A stretch of 40,966 nt of DNA from Chara braunii (GCA_003427395.1 BFEA01000901.1:77794-118759), one strand, 5' to 3'; counted from the first letter of the stretch, positions 27,330-39,700 are shown. A program made the numbers and translations. Notes: a model not told the origin generated them from the letters alone.

Positions 27330-29220
27330 ACTCAGAAGGACTGCAACTAGACGTAATAGGTACGGTAGGCGCAAAGAGTCGGGTGCAGGCGAAGAGCGAA
27401 GGAAACCACGGATATTGCTAACAGTAGGGCGGAGTGAATCTAACGGGGTAACCGTGCCGATTACGCTAGTAAAGGAGGGTGGGAGAGTGTGAAGGACGTA
27501 ATGATGGGAGGTAGTGTGGCGGGTCGTGCGTGACCGGAGGGTTCGACACGGGTCGTACGTGATCGTAGGGGTCGGCAGGGTGGCAAAGGCCGGTAACTGG
27601 ACTTGGACAGGGAACCGGGCCAGGTGCATGCACAGAAGAGTGGAGCGCAGAAGTGAGGAGTGTCGTAGCAGAAAGCAGCAAAAGGGAAAAGCGGACATGA
27701 GACTGGCCGACAGTAGTAAGCGGGGGGGCATAGCGCATGAGTATCGGGCGCTGAAGCCACAGTCAGCGGGAGGGACGGGGCATCGTTGGAGTGAGCAGAT
27801 GACGGGCAGGGGCGGACCGGAGGAAAACAGCGCTAGGGGAATAAGTGAAGGATGGTGAACGAACCTGGACCGGAACCGCGCCCGGGTGCGTTCAGAAGTA
27901 AGGACGTGGGAGCCGCAGGCTATGGTAGGAGGTGGCGAAGGCAAGCACTTGCGGAGCACAGCAGATAGCGTTGGAAGCGACCGGGTAGCACCAGGCGGTA
28001 GCGCAACGGTCTCGTTATGCAGCGCGCGGAGCCGGGCCGTGAAGCACAGCGGGGTGAAAAGGGTAGCGCAGCGGAGCTGCGAAGACCCGTAGCGGAACGG
28101 AGTGCTGGTAAGCGACGAGCATCGTGGACAGGAAGCAGAGTGTTGCGGCAGGGGGCATCGGTTGCTAGCGAACAAGGGAAGTAGATAGCGCAGCGGGGTG
28201 ACGGGCGCTGTGAGAGCCTAGCACAGAGAGCGACGGGAGGAGTGGTGATGGCTGAGGTAAGAAGGATGTAGCGGGTTGGCCGGGCAGAGCAACGCTGGGT
28301 TGGTGAAGCAGCGGAGAGCAGACAACAAAAGAAAAGGGGAAACCCGGTGTGGAATGAACCCGGGCGCGAATTCGCGCCGGGTGCATTTAGGACACGGGGG
28401 AATGAAAACGGCGCGGCGATGAGTCGGGCGCAGCTAAGGACGCGTCGTGCTCTCGATCCTGGACGGAACCGAGAGGGAGAAGGGGCATTCCCGGGGGTTT
28501 AACAACGGACGAATCAAATCGTAGTGTTATTTTTAGCTATGGGTTAGTAAGATAAGCACTTAGTGAAGAAGATGGTGCGCCGGAATATGGTAGAGAAGAA
28601 GAAGAAGGTTAGCTTTTTCGCTCGTTTCAGCACAAAACCGGACGGGACGAGGGTCATTCTAAGGGTTTTGGTAGTGGGGGACCCTGTTTATCGAGTCGGA
28701 TTAGTGGGAGAGTTAGTAAATTAGGAGATTAGTGAGAAAGTGAGGGCGCCGGGAGTGTCGAGGAGGAAAGCTCGACGAGAGTAGAAGGTCTATATCTCGC
28801 TCGAATCTCGATGGATTTGAGCGAAACAATAGGCTACGGGGAGGTTTTTTGGCGTAGAGATCCGGATTGTGAAGTCGGATCTGGATGAAAGTTAGTAGGA
28901 GTGGAGTTAGAAGTGAGCATGAATCTGGGTGTGAAAGGGAGCCAGGTGCATTCAGGGAAGAAGAAATGGGGCTTGGAATCGCTTAGCATACTCAATCCGT
29001 AATGGATTCGGGTAGGAAAAGAAGCCACCCGGGGGGTTTGGCCCTCGGAGAATATAACGAAAGTATTAGTTTTAAGGATAGATTAGTAGAATAACGGGTT
29101 AGTAAGAAATGAGCTGCGCTGAGGGATGGCGGGATGAAAGAAGAGGGGAGCAGCGGATGATCGGGGGCGGACAGATGGCGGTGCGGGTAGAATGCAGAGA
29201 GAGAGAGGGAAGTCACCTAT
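27330..29220. repeat. G-rich non-coding stretch with degenerate long repeats
   Basis: The plus strand is strongly G over C. Short words such as AGCGCAGCGG and GGTGCATTCAG recur. Three diverged copies of a block of about 110 bp containing GGGGGTTT or GGGTTTT, then GGTTAGTAAG or GAGATTAGTGAG-like sequence, begin near 28490, 28660 and 29030. Open frames on the minus strand, the longest at 27321-28175, are probably by-products of low stop-codon density. I see no gene. Confidence 0.5.
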
Positions 29221-29248
29221 AGCAGCGGGGTGGCCCCGGTACCTGTAG

Positions 29249-29600
29249 GGAATGTACCTTCCCCAATTCTTGGGGCAGGTTCATTCATTTTCTAAGGGAG
29301 GAAGAAGTCCTGAATATGGCGATGTATCTTTCCTCGTTCTAGCGGAAGATTCATTCGAAATTTTTTGCCTGCGGGAGCAGCAAAAGGCCTGACTGTGGGG
29401 TGGAGGCTTACCTGTCGAGTATACCCGCGAGCCCATCAGTGCGCGCAAAAGGGGGCTCGATATTCTGAGGGGGCGCATCCACCAGTATATTAGCAAGGGC
29501 ACATACGTGGGAGGGGAGCGAGGTAGAAGAAGGCTTACCTATGCGTTCTGTGCGATCCCCGGGTGCATCTACCCACCTTCTGGTGGAAGATTTACCCTTG
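29249..29600. repeat. Three copies of a GATTCATTCG hairpin module
   Basis: Blocks at about 29249, 29320 and 29562 share GTAcCTTcCC..TTCT...GG.AGaTTCATTCG-like sequence. Two contain perfect small stems around a TTC loop: CCCCAA-TTC-TTGGGG at 29261-29275 and CCACC-TTCT-GGTGG at 29573-29586. Four more copies lie outside the LTR element at 34440-34985. Confidence 0.6.
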
Positions 29601-30888
29601 ACGAACTTGCTCTTCCGGTGGGGAAGCTGCACGGCTACTTGTCCAATTGGCAGTTCTTTTCCCTCTCACTGTTACAGTTGATCTTAAGCGAGCTCGATCG
29701 GACGATCGGGGGACAGGTACCGCCTCGAAGCAGGCTGATTTACCTAGCGGTGGCTGGTAGTCACGGTTCGGGCGATCTAAGGCTGCAACTTGCCGAGAAG
29801 AGGGGGTACTGGGCCATGGTAGTAGCCTGCGTGGCTGGTATGAGCACAGGTTCCGGTTGTTGCTGATGACGGCCACTCGCACGTCGAGATGATTACGGAT
29901 CCGGAGTCCGAGCGCTAAGTAAGTAGATGACACCGCTGTTACTCGACGAGCTGCGGTTTGCGTAACCTCTGCGCATCTGTTGCTGCAGGGTCTTACCTGG
30001 TAATGATGACAAAGGGTGTTGCTCCTAGATCCTAGCTATTGTCACTACGGCTGGACGCGAGTTTCTGCTGGAGGTGTTACTCCTTGCTGCGTACCCGAAA
30101 GTGGGTGCAGGGGCTGAAGTGCTTCTAAAGGGAGGCTGCTATTGCGCAGTGGTTTCGAAGGGCTTGCTGCTACGACGGTGGTGCTGCAGACATGTCATCC
30201 AGCCGTTGCGTTATTCATATTACTGATGGAGCTGGATAGAGGCAAGCTGCGACATTGCTAGTCACTGTTAATTGTTGTTGACTTCTACGGGTCATTGCGC
30301 GATTCGGGCTCTCGCCATAGAAGTTTGCTTCAACAGTTGACTCCCGTCTGACCAAGCTGCTGTGCTTTTGGCCACCATTGTGGGGCCCTCAGGCGATCCA
30401 AGATTACAAGGCCCTCTCTTGCGAGACTCAGAGCACCATTCTTGGATCTGAAAGTCTCAAATCTATCTCTTTCTTCCCTTCTAAGTCTCAGTCAAGTCCT
30501 TGGTTACGAGAGGAAGGCGGCAGGCGGGATTGCAACCCGTAGGTCCGCGTCAAGACTCTGTGGGTAGTTCACCCACCGATTGTGGGAGCTCTGCCGGAAC
30601 TCAGGAGGAGTTCTGGAGGCAGGGAATCGGCAGGTAAACTATTTTCATCTGTACACCCTACTACTACCCATGTTTGTTTATCTCCCTACAGTATGACTGT
30701 TGTATGCATGAGATGGTCCCTATGTTTGTTTTTTTTTCTTCAGGATCTAACTAGACTGAATGGAAGGAATGTGTGAAGGTGAAGTTTACGTTTTTCTTTT
30801 ATTTTAATTGAAAGCAGACTAAGGTATGAATTGGGGGGAAGGTGGGAGGAAGGCAGTTTTGCATGTGTTTGGAAGGGTCAACCAAAGC
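29601..30888. other. Non-coding interior of the LTR element
   Basis: No supported gene. Open frames of up to about 119 codons occur (29507-29866) without domain features. CTGCTG-containing words are frequent at 30000-30330. Confidence 0.4.
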
Positions 30889-31574
30889 CTGAGCATTGTT
30901 TCCATGGTGAATGGCTCAGAGCTGTGTTTATTTGACTGTTTTCTGAAGGACCAGACATTGTTTCTACTGTGAATGGCCTGGTTGCTATGTTTATTGAGTT
31001 ATATTCTGGAGGACCAGACATTGTTTCTACTGTGAATGGCTCGTTTACTCTAGTTAATTGTGGGGATTTGCATGGTTGAAAGGGTTTAAGTTCTTGTTTT
31101 ATTCCGAGGGAGGATTTTCTGGTCTAAGGATAAGCATTGTTTCTAAAGTGAATGGTTTAGCCTTAAAACCACGCACATAAGTTAAACTGAGTATAAAGGG
31201 AAAATACTTTATGTCTATTTGCAAGTGAACTGGCAGCTGAGCATTGTTTCTACTGTGAATGGTCCAGCGTTAAGCCATATCATTAAGAAGAGAAAGTAGA
31301 AAATACAAAGTATAAATGTAAATAGTCTGGGCAAGCTGAACATTGTTTCTACTGTGAATGGTTCTGTCCCCTGTCCATATTTGTCTTTTCTTTTGAAAAC
31401 AAAGTCAGAGAAATACTAAATTTTGGATATTAAACAGCTCAGGACGACTAGGCATTATTTCCATTGCGAATGGCCTAGTCATCTGGCCAAAAGAAGAGGG
31501 AAGTAGTTGTGCAATCTATTTGTGTATATCTTAAAGACAAACTGGGCATTGTTTCCATGGCGAATGGTCCAGCT
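30889..31574 (+). repeat. Array of eight covarying hairpins with a CATTGTTTC..GTGAATGG core
   Basis: Copies lie at 30889-30919, 30950-30982, 31013-31043, 31121-31162, 31236-31268, 31335-31367, 31446-31480 and 31540-31574. Each has CATT, a 12-nt loop (GTTTCTACTGTG or GTTTCCATGGTG type) and AATGG. The outer stem differs between copies but still pairs: CTGAG/CTCAG (1), CCAG/CTGG (2), GCTG/CAGC (5), GACTAGG/CCTAGTC (7), CTGGG/TCCAG with one wobble (8). A single bulged G after AATG is constant. Copy 3 has lost the right outer arm; copies 4 and 6 pair with mismatches. The spacers (roughly 60-110 bp) are not similar. The array lies in the 3' non-coding part of the LTR element's predicted RNA. Confidence 0.88.
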
Positions 31575-31861
31575 CTATGTCTTATGTAAGTTGAGTATAA
31601 AAGTTAAAGGACTTAAAGATTCATGAACTCTTTATGTGGAATAAACTTGGGTTGGTGAGAGTACTTACCTTTATGGTTTAGCATGCATGTGGCTGAGTGA
31701 GATGACTACCTACTCTGAGTTACGATTTTGATAGGTAGATGCTTTAGTTGCTCGCCACGTGCCAGAGCGATAGGAGTTAGTTTTAATTCCTGCATTTTCT
31801 GTGATAGCTTTTTTTTCTTATGTCAATTCTTACATTTTCTGGGATCAATTTGTACTTGGCT

Positions 31862-32400
31862 TTGTATAAATCTTGGCAAGCTACTTTCTCTACGGGAAAC
31901 GCTGCCGAAATTTCTACAAATCCAAGAAGTTAGTCAATTTTTGACTTGCCAAAATTCGATTTGTCTTTTCTTATATCTGACTTAGTTAAAACCTTGGAAG
32001 TCTTATTTTCTAAAGGTAGTGCTGCCCAAATTTTTGTTAATTCAGGAAGCTTGACAAAATTGGACTTTGATAAGTCAAAGTTATTCTTAAAATCTGGACT
32101 TAGCTTTGTATATATTTTAGAAAAGCACTTTTCTAAAAGAAGTGTTGTCGAAATTTCTTCAAAACTAAGAAGTTAGTTGAATCTTGTCTAAGTTGAACTC
32201 AGGTTGTCTCTCAGGTTCTTGTCTGACTTAGTATAAATCTGGGAAGTCTCTCTTTCGAAAGGGATTGCTGCCCAAATTTCTGCTAATTCAGAGAGTTACA
32301 CAGAATTTGACTTTCTAGAGTTAGAGATTATTTCTGCGTTCATATTTGGACTTATAAAGCGCTGCCGAAATTTTCTTAGTTTAAAGGAGATAGATTATAT
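31862..32400 (+). repeat. Five-copy tandem repeat of about 120 bp
   Basis: GCTGCCGAAATTTCT or close variants begin at 31901, 32021, 32144, 32267 and 32361 (spacings 120, 123, 123, 94). Each is followed by AATTCAAGAAGTTAG-like sequence and preceded by TTAGTATAAATCT.GG.AAG and a CTTTC...GAAAG-like element. Some units can pair locally, for example CTTTCGAAAG near 32252 and CACTT..AAGTG near 32127. The array ends about 50 bp before the 3' LTR. Confidence 0.85.
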
Positions 32401-32432
32401 TTTGACAGGTGACTATTCTGGCGATCCACCTT

Positions 32433-32442
32433 GAACGGGGGA
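32433..32442 (+). promoter_or_regulatory. Possible polypurine tract
   Basis: GAACGGGGGA is purine-rich apart from one C and lies ten bases before the TG taken as the 3' LTR start. A polypurine tract normally abuts the LTR, so either the LTR start is about ten bases further left or this is not the true tract. Confidence 0.4.
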
Positions 32443-32452
32443 TTTTCTGCCA

Positions 32453-34161
32453 TGATTCTACCTTTCTTTGGACACTTGCTTAGAGGCAGGCTTAGATATA
32501 GTTAACTATGATGATTCTTGAATAGGATCGTGATATGGGGATTATTCTCCATGGACTTATAGGTTTAGCCTGGGGCATTGACCTGTCATGTGTTACATGT
32601 CCTCTTAATCGTTAGATTCAAGTTCAGGACTAGATTCAGCTTGATCCCTTGAGGATCATCTTCTGTTATCACTGATAACAGGTCGGTTGTCGATTAGTTG
32701 GTTTGCGATTCAACTCCAATTCACTCATTTCACTCAACCTAAAGGCTTTAGCCCTGTGATTTATTTGTTTTATTGTGTTTTTACCCGGACTTTATTGAAT
32801 GACCATTTAACGAAGATACTGAGTATTTATATTGTGGGGAGGTTGCGCTGAGGTTGAGGTTTGCATTGCTAAAGCAAGTGGTATTAGTACAAAAATGATT
32901 GAAGTTAACCTCGTGTAGCGTGTGGACCTTTGGTTGAATCTTTGATGTGATTGCAAGTATGTTTGTGGTTCGGACTCTAGATGTGATTGTCTGCGATTAC
33001 ATACATATATGGTTGAGAGGAGTCTCACTGTGACTGTGAGAAGTGATCGTCCTATATAACCAACCCCCATTTATTCATGAGTGTCATGAGTGTTTGAGAG
33101 ACCAACGGTAATTGTGCATAACGGTCAAACAGATTATGTGTTTGAGAAAAAAGGGAGATCCCCTTTTCCCTTTGCTTTTTAGAGATTTTATGGTTGGACG
33201 TTGTAGTCTGTGGCAGCCGTCAAAGTCAAACCCCTTAACTTATGTCCAGGCCTGCAGTAGGACTTACCACCAGGGCTGCAAGAAACGACTGCCACCACAG
33301 GTGTGGACCTGTGTAGCACCCGCCCTGCACAGAGTGCAGAAGAGGGTGTGTGGTCTTCAACTGCGCATGGCGGTTGTCCAGCGTCGAGAGATTGACCCTC
33401 AAGGCGCGTGTCAGCCGACACTTGAGTGTCGAATGCGACCCTCGAGATAAACGAGGACAGCACAAGTGTGGGTACTATATAGTACATCATCATTGCGACT
33501 GCTTGCGTACACTTGCTTTGCAAGTCGATATGAGTTGACTTGCGTCTGCTCGGTTTTATACTAAGTCTCGCGCGCAACGCCTATTCGATTTCCGAATTGG
33601 AAAGTTATGGGTTGGCTACCGAGGGGCTTGGAGCGTTGTCGTGTTGTTTGTGTTGTGTCGTTTCGTATGCGCATGTGTTTGTGTTGTTGTTTTGTGGTTG
33701 TTAGATTGGTGTGCGTGTAGAGTGCGTGGGATGCGTCCTTGTCGACCGACGTCGGGTCGCGCTTGGGACCTCAGCCCCTCAAGATGTCAGTTCGCGCGCG
33801 GGTTCGATAGAGGCGTATTACCGTGCGTACCCACTATGCTACAGCGAACTAGAAACGCGCTCGGCTGGTCCACCTCTGCGATTGCAACTGATCAGCTTTC
33901 ATACTGTGGACTGGTAGCTCGGCGAGGATACGCCCACCGAAGGGAGGTGACAGTTCCCGTAAGGTGTAGGTAAGTCATGCCTCGCGTAGGCCCTATCCTG
34001 TCGAAGGGGCTCGCGAGAGGTATGGCTGGCGCACTCAGCCGGAGCGGCTTGCGCAAGCTCCATGTATATTTGCGACAAAGGATTTGAATCTAACTCCTGC
34101 GTGACGCGGCTGAGAGGGTCCCGCGCTACCCTGGTGCGGTGCCAGACCGATGCGCTCGACA
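32453..34161 (+). repeat. 3' LTR
   Basis: It begins TGATTCTACC and ends GCGCTCGACA. It carries about 340 bp (about 33366-33708) that the 5' LTR lacks, including the 14-bp palindrome GTACTATATAGTAC at 33472-33485, which could be a second core promoter. No primer-binding site follows, confirming it as the 3' LTR. Confidence 0.88.
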
Positions 34162-34193
34162 ACGACGACCACACACAAGATCAACTAAAAAAA

Positions 34194-34241
34194 TTAAAAA
34201 AAAAAAAAATAAGAATAATAATAATAATAATAATAATAATA
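34194..34241. repeat. A-rich run and (AAT)n microsatellite
   Basis: A short A run followed by about ten AAT/ATA repeats lies just right of the LTR element. Confidence 0.95.
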
Positions 34242-34379
34242 AGCACAAATAAAAAATAAGGAAATGTATTCAAGCTATCTGCCCGACCTGGTTTTCTAAT
34301 GATCAGTACTTTTGCGATTAAGGTATGTTTGCAAGGCAACTATATGGCAACGACTAGTGTAATAGGCAAGTTATTCCGC

Positions 34380-34433
34380 TCGCTCTCTTTCTCTCTATCC
34401 TCCCTCTCTCTCTTCTCTCTTTCACACACATAC
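34380..34433. repeat. (CT)n-rich tract
   Basis: Interrupted CT dinucleotides, leading into short CA repeats. Confidence 0.85.
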
Positions 34434-34439
34434 GTATAG

Positions 34440-34985
<546 letters not shown>

Positions 34986-35840
34986 TGAGTCGAGAGAGGA
35001 AAGACTTACCTATTTCTCTCTCTTCCCTTGTCGTCGCCGTAGCCGGTTGTCACAGCTCGACGCGCCCTAGCAACAAAACATAACATGATCCGTATGGAGT
35101 TGTCATCGCTCCCGTACGCTTGGATCATCGCCATACCCATCTGTGCGGACAGGTACGTATTCCTCCCCCCTCTTCTTCTTTTTCTTCTTGCACGCCTCGT
35201 TTCTTTCTTCGTCAGGCCGAGTTCCTTTTCTCCATTCGCTCGCTCTTCTTTCATACTTTTGCACATCCATATCGCCCTCCTCTCTCTCTTGCGCTACTCC
35301 CTGCTCTTTGTGCTCCCCCTCCCCGACTTCGTGAATGTGTCGACTAATCACTCTGTGCCCAGTCTGTTCTCACACCCGCCGCCCGTTAGTGTGCGCCCCT
35401 TTCTTCTCGCTCGCGAGTGTTACTTCCTCGCGTTTTTCATCTCTCATTGTGCGCCCGCTTCTTGAACATCTGCGCGCTCATCCTGCCGACCTGCACTACC
35501 CCCGCGCGATGCCTTCCTCCTCGCTTCGTGATACTAGCTTGGTCGAGCTTTGCGAAGGCGAGTCGGGACGCCCCGGTCGGATCTCCAAGTCATTGGTTGC
35601 GGGCTAGTCGAGTAGCCCTACCTCAAACGAATCCACCCTCAGTAGCAGGTTAGATTCGTTCGAGTAAAACTCGTGAATGTGTTTCGTAAAACAAAAAAGA
35701 AAAAATAAAATAAAATAAAAAGAAATAAAGGAAAGCAGAAAAATTAAAAAGGAGGAAAAAGAAACAAACTGAAAACTGAATCTAACTTCTAACTTTTCCC
35801 GTTGAGACTACTGTCGAATCCGGGGCCTATGCTCAACTAA
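34986..35840. other. No supported gene; pyrimidine-rich then A-rich
   Basis: The plus strand is C/T-rich from 35150 to 35480, giving low-complexity Ser/Leu/Pro open frames in several phases. It turns A-rich at 35690-35780. I see no motif supporting a product. Confidence 0.5.
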
Positions 35841-35844
35841 CCTC

Positions 35845-35898
35845 TAACTAACCCCCCTTCCAACACGGAGGTCACGGGTTCAAGTCCCGGTCGTCCAC
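35845..35898 (+). ncRNA. tRNA-like 3' half (SINE or tRNA remnant)
   Basis: GGTCACGGGTTCAAGTCCCG forms a perfect T-arm (CGGG/CCCG) with B-box, followed by GTCGTCC. No matching 5' acceptor strand or clear D-arm precedes it, so it is a fragment or SINE head. Confidence 0.55.
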
Positions 35899-36507
35899 AC
35901 GCGGGGTGAAACAAAAGTATAACTCCTTGTCAAAAGCAACTACCCGAAGGCCGGAGGGATTCGTTCCCTAGATCAGTCCCTTAATAATTTGTGCCTATAC
36001 CCATTGGGCTAGCTCCTAGTTCGCTAAGAACAGGGACGATCCTACCATAAGTAGGGTATAAGCTTGGCTCGTCTAGGATAACAGTCCTACGGCCTGCCTC
36101 CTAAGGTTAGTTTTAGGCCGGTACTAGCCGTCGCAGCCTAGCACGGTAGGCAGCACGACCCTTTTGGCTGCCCCGGCCGTACGACCGGGACTTATATTAA
36201 TTTCTCAAGCCTCCTTTTATCCGTCGGTTCCTTTATACCGACACTTCCAACGTTCGTGGTCATTGAACTAATTGACGCTATTGATCATGTCGTCTCTGTT
36301 CCCGGCTAACTTGGACTAAAGTCGTCGCTCCTTGCGCAACTTCTTTTTCTTCGACTAACCCTCCGTCCATTTGTGGTCGAAGACTTTATTTTCTAACATT
36401 TTTTCTGTCTCTGCGCGTGCCGCAATGGCGCGCGAGGTTATTCGAATTTTTAATCCACAAATCTCACCTGTCTCTGCGTTCGCGAGGACAAGGCTGGCGA
36501 GCATTGG

Positions 36508-36528
36508 GAAAAAAAAAAAAAAAAAAAA
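36508..36528. repeat. Poly-A run
   Basis: About 20 A in otherwise mixed sequence; a possible retroposon tail. Confidence 0.9.
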
Positions 36529-36685
36529 TCACCGACTCTAGTCTGTGCGCGCCATGTTCCGGCGCTTGCGCTTGCAATACTTTCTCGACCATAGCAGTTG
36601 AGGGATTCACCCCATTTCCCGTTTTTAGCCGTCGTCTGTCTGTTTGTTGGTGCCGATGCTATGTCGACTATAAAATCATGAGCGA

Positions 36686-36751
36686 ATACCCTTGTAAGGC
36701 TATCAGCTCCGACAGTTTTTCCAGACCCCATTAAGCGACGTCCCTGTCGCT
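36686..36751. repeat. Paired palindromes, inverted copy of the 26.2-kb module
   Basis: ATACCCTTGTAAGGCTAT and then AAGCGACGTCCCTGTCGCT, with CCGAC between them, are the reverse complement of the arrangement at 26188-26253. Similarity extends some bases beyond the palindromes (TAATGGGGTCTGG against TAATATGGTCCGG). Confidence 0.8.
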
Positions 36752-36779
36752 GGGGAATCTAAATGCAAAGAAAAACCTT

Positions 36780-39700
36780 CTGCCGCAACAAGTAGTCAAA
36801 ATCCGATCCCCTGGATGAAGTTGTGGTTTGGAGACCCTCACTGTCTCTCTTGGTGCGTCCATGATGCCAAGATTTTAACCTGGGTCTCCCACATATCCAA
36901 AAATGACAATTCCCAAGAAAAGATTATTCCATATAAACCCAAGTAGGCATACTGGATCTGTACTACAACTGAGGAGGTCACCAAGGAAGACCATGATAGC
37001 TCCTTCCCCCAACTTTAGACTTTATTTGCCAGGATCTCGTTGGGTGTCCGAAAAGTTAGGAATCAAAATTGAATCCCACTTTTTGGACGAGGGTCTTGAC
37101 CTAAGTCAGATTTTACCGTCCCACCCGAAGTCTAATACGAGGGGATCGACGACCTTGGCCTCAACCCACCACAGCCTGTTCATCAGACCGAAACTGCGGC
37201 CCACCGCGTTTGTTATTTTTAGCGATGGTTCCCGTATTAGTTACGCAATATCATGTAGAAATCTTTTATCATTCTAGACCTGGCTCTTGATCCCGCCGAT
37301 ATCTACCTGAATCAATTTCATCATAAAGGAAGCCCCCTCTCAGGTTTCGGTCCGAGGCCGCAATCGAAAGGCCCGCTGCCTGGTTATACTTGGTCAGCAG
37401 CCCACGCTGGAAGTTACGTCCTAACGATGTCAATTTTCCACCATAGGCTTGGCAATTTCAAGTCCCTCAGACTGACTACCTAGAGTCGATGAACAATGAT
37501 AATTTCAAATATATATAAAAACAATTTGACCAAAGAATCCCCTCGTCAGTTTGGATGAATGAACCTCTTTAAAAATATATAAAGAAAATTTAACCAATAA
37601 AAATGATATATCATGATTGTCATATGTCACTGAACGAGGGGCATCGTCAGAGCCACTTAGGGGTCGTGTTGCCCAAACCTCGATCACAGGCTGGACAGAT
37701 ACACGTATCAGAGATCTTCAACCAACAGCAAAAGCCAACCAAATATCCATAAAAAAAAGTATAAAAGTATTTGTTTGACTCCTTGTCTTGTCAGAAGGCA
37801 GAAAAAAAAGAACAACCAATTCATTCATACATTCCCCTGTCTCACAGGGTTTCAAATGAATCAAAGCCTTTATCTTCCTCACACCCTTTTTTTAGGGTTT
37901 TTTTGAACAATAACAGCATAAGACAAAGTTTGGAAGAATGATCAACAATGTCAAAGCACATTCAGACCGTACATGTCACATTTCATTCTATCTTTGTTGA
38001 ACATTTAGACGTTTTTCTGAGCATCCTAGTTCAAGACTTGATAACGTAGTTAACACACATATCCAAAATACACATTTCATCAATCAAGAGCAGACACTGG
38101 ACCAACTCAATTGTGAAAGTGAAAGTGTTTCTCGTCGGCATACCCCATAAATAGAAATCATATATGACTTAGGAGAAAACTTAGTCGAATCCATAATGTC
38201 GAGCAAAAAACAATTCTGAGACTCGAGTCACATGTCTCCTACCCTCTATTGTTAAGGTACACATGGTGAGTCAGACAAATATAAGAGAGACAACAGAATC
38301 TCATGACACCTCATATATCGAGGTATTTACTGAAGTACAAAATAACAAACATGTCGCAGATCCTACCTCACAATCGACTACTAGAATATAGTATCTTATC
38401 TGAAGAAAAAAAAATGTTAGAGCCTTATTAGAAGAAACAGTCAAAGAGTCGTCCGTCCCCAGTTACGCGCAAATCTTTCCCAATTTCTCTATGTTAAGCT
38501 CTAACCACTTAAATAACTGGTATCTGAACCTTTCTTTTGGTCTGCTTCAGCTGCTCTAGGTCCTGCTCAGACAGACAAACATGTAGCAGACATCTCTCAA
38601 AACAAAACCTCTCCTTCAAATAATTTTTTTTCAGAAAGGTGGTTTTCGAATCATCTCTTTCTAACATTGCTCATTTCCAATGTCTAAGACCATTCAAAAG
38701 TTTGTGATAATATACTGTGATAATGATGCATTCACAATTTCTGGATATTTAATGTCATAAATCATCATAATGACTTGTTGCCTATAATAATGATATGCTG
38801 TCATAATGATAACAATATTTATAATAGTTACATGAACATTATTAGCAGGAGAAAGGGCAAGTTTAACTGGTATATGTGTGCATGGTGATGATGAGAAACT
38901 TATAGTAACTGTCACGAGACAACAGTCATGCTGTGGTCAATAAGCCTCTCAACAATGAATGTTTTTAAAAAGATAAAAATAAGAGTACTACATTCTACTC
39001 CCTAGGCTTTGACAGGAGTATATCGTGTCAAGGGGCAGTATAATCCCTTAAAAGGGTTAACATCTTAGACTCCCGAGCTCCACTCAAGGATCAAGAAGCA
39101 CTGCTTCACCCTCCGATTCCAATATTCGTTCATTGCAGACCCTTGTCCATTAGTAGACAACCCTACCAGGATCCATATCCCATCTCGTGCAGATGAACCC
39201 ACTTGACACAAAGATAGTAGGGGAATCCCCCCTGCTTCCTTGTGGCAGGTAGCAATCGCCTCCTTCACAGACCATAGTCAGACAAGGCTCAAATACTTTC
39301 CTCCTTTTTAATGATAATGTAGTCACCTCTCCTCAAAGGGTTAGGTGACAACACCCCACTATGGACCAGGAACATAGTTCCGGCGTGGGTCTCACTACTA
39401 CTTCTGAAGGCGAATTTATAGCTCCTTCAAGCCACCTTTCAGAGAAATGATAACTTAGGATTGCAACTCCCTCAATAGAAGATTCTACACATTGACCACC
39501 TCTCGAGAGAATCTCTTCTCTCAAGAAGTTGGTCACTTCATTCACCTTCGAACCCGCGTCGAACGTGGATTCTGCGCAGCACCTCTGCTACAGTTTTAAA
39601 CAAATACACTCAGACGGGTAACTCGGTGAGCAACCATGAATAAAAATGCATCAGATAGACAGTCTCATATGAATAATATTATATATGCTTGCCTCAAATA

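Larger units (their letters stand above)
19757..34161 (+). mobile_element. Large non-autonomous LTR retrotransposon with gag only (TR-GAG/LARD-like), about 14.4 kb
   Basis: Two long direct repeats (19757-21127 and 32453-34161) bound it. The left one is followed after two bases by a perfect 18-nt tRNA-Asp primer-binding site, and the right one is preceded by a purine-rich tract. Inside are an intact 236-codon ORF of unknown function, a broken gag with zinc knuckle, and about 8 kb of non-coding sequence with several structured repeat arrays. I see no protease, RT, RNase H or integrase, so mobilisation would need another element. LTR identity is about 90% by eye over a 240-base section, so the insertion is not recent. 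No target-site duplication is visible. Confidence 0.85.

Noticed and set aside
27321-28175. 284-codon open frame on the minus strand
   Set aside because: It lies in strongly G-skewed DNA where stops are rare on the C-rich strand. The translation is Ser/Arg/Leu/Pro-rich with no domain, and overlapping frames are open too.
29507-29866. 119-codon plus-strand frame
   Set aside because: No domain or family resemblance; it overlaps the GATTCATTCG modules and another open frame on the minus strand.
30889-31574. CRISPR-like array
   Set aside because: Repeats are diverged, spacers vary widely in length, the genome is eukaryotic and no cas gene is present; a covarying RNA hairpin family fits better.
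24500-32400. Hidden pol gene in the LTR element
   Set aside because: I looked for YxDD, RNase H, DTG protease and HHCC/DDE integrase motifs in the frames of this stretch and found none.
35085-35653. Several overlapping plus-strand frames of 60-126 codons
   Set aside because: Low-complexity Ser/Leu/Pro products of a C/T-rich tract, open in more than one phase.
36903-37277. 124-codon frame with IFSDGS, loosely like an RNase H DGS motif
   Set aside because: Only four residues match, no other RNase H acidic motif follows, and the flanks show no RT sequence.
39065-39545. Two minus-strand frames of 67-70 codons
   Set aside because: Protein-like in places, but short, separate and without any recognised motif.
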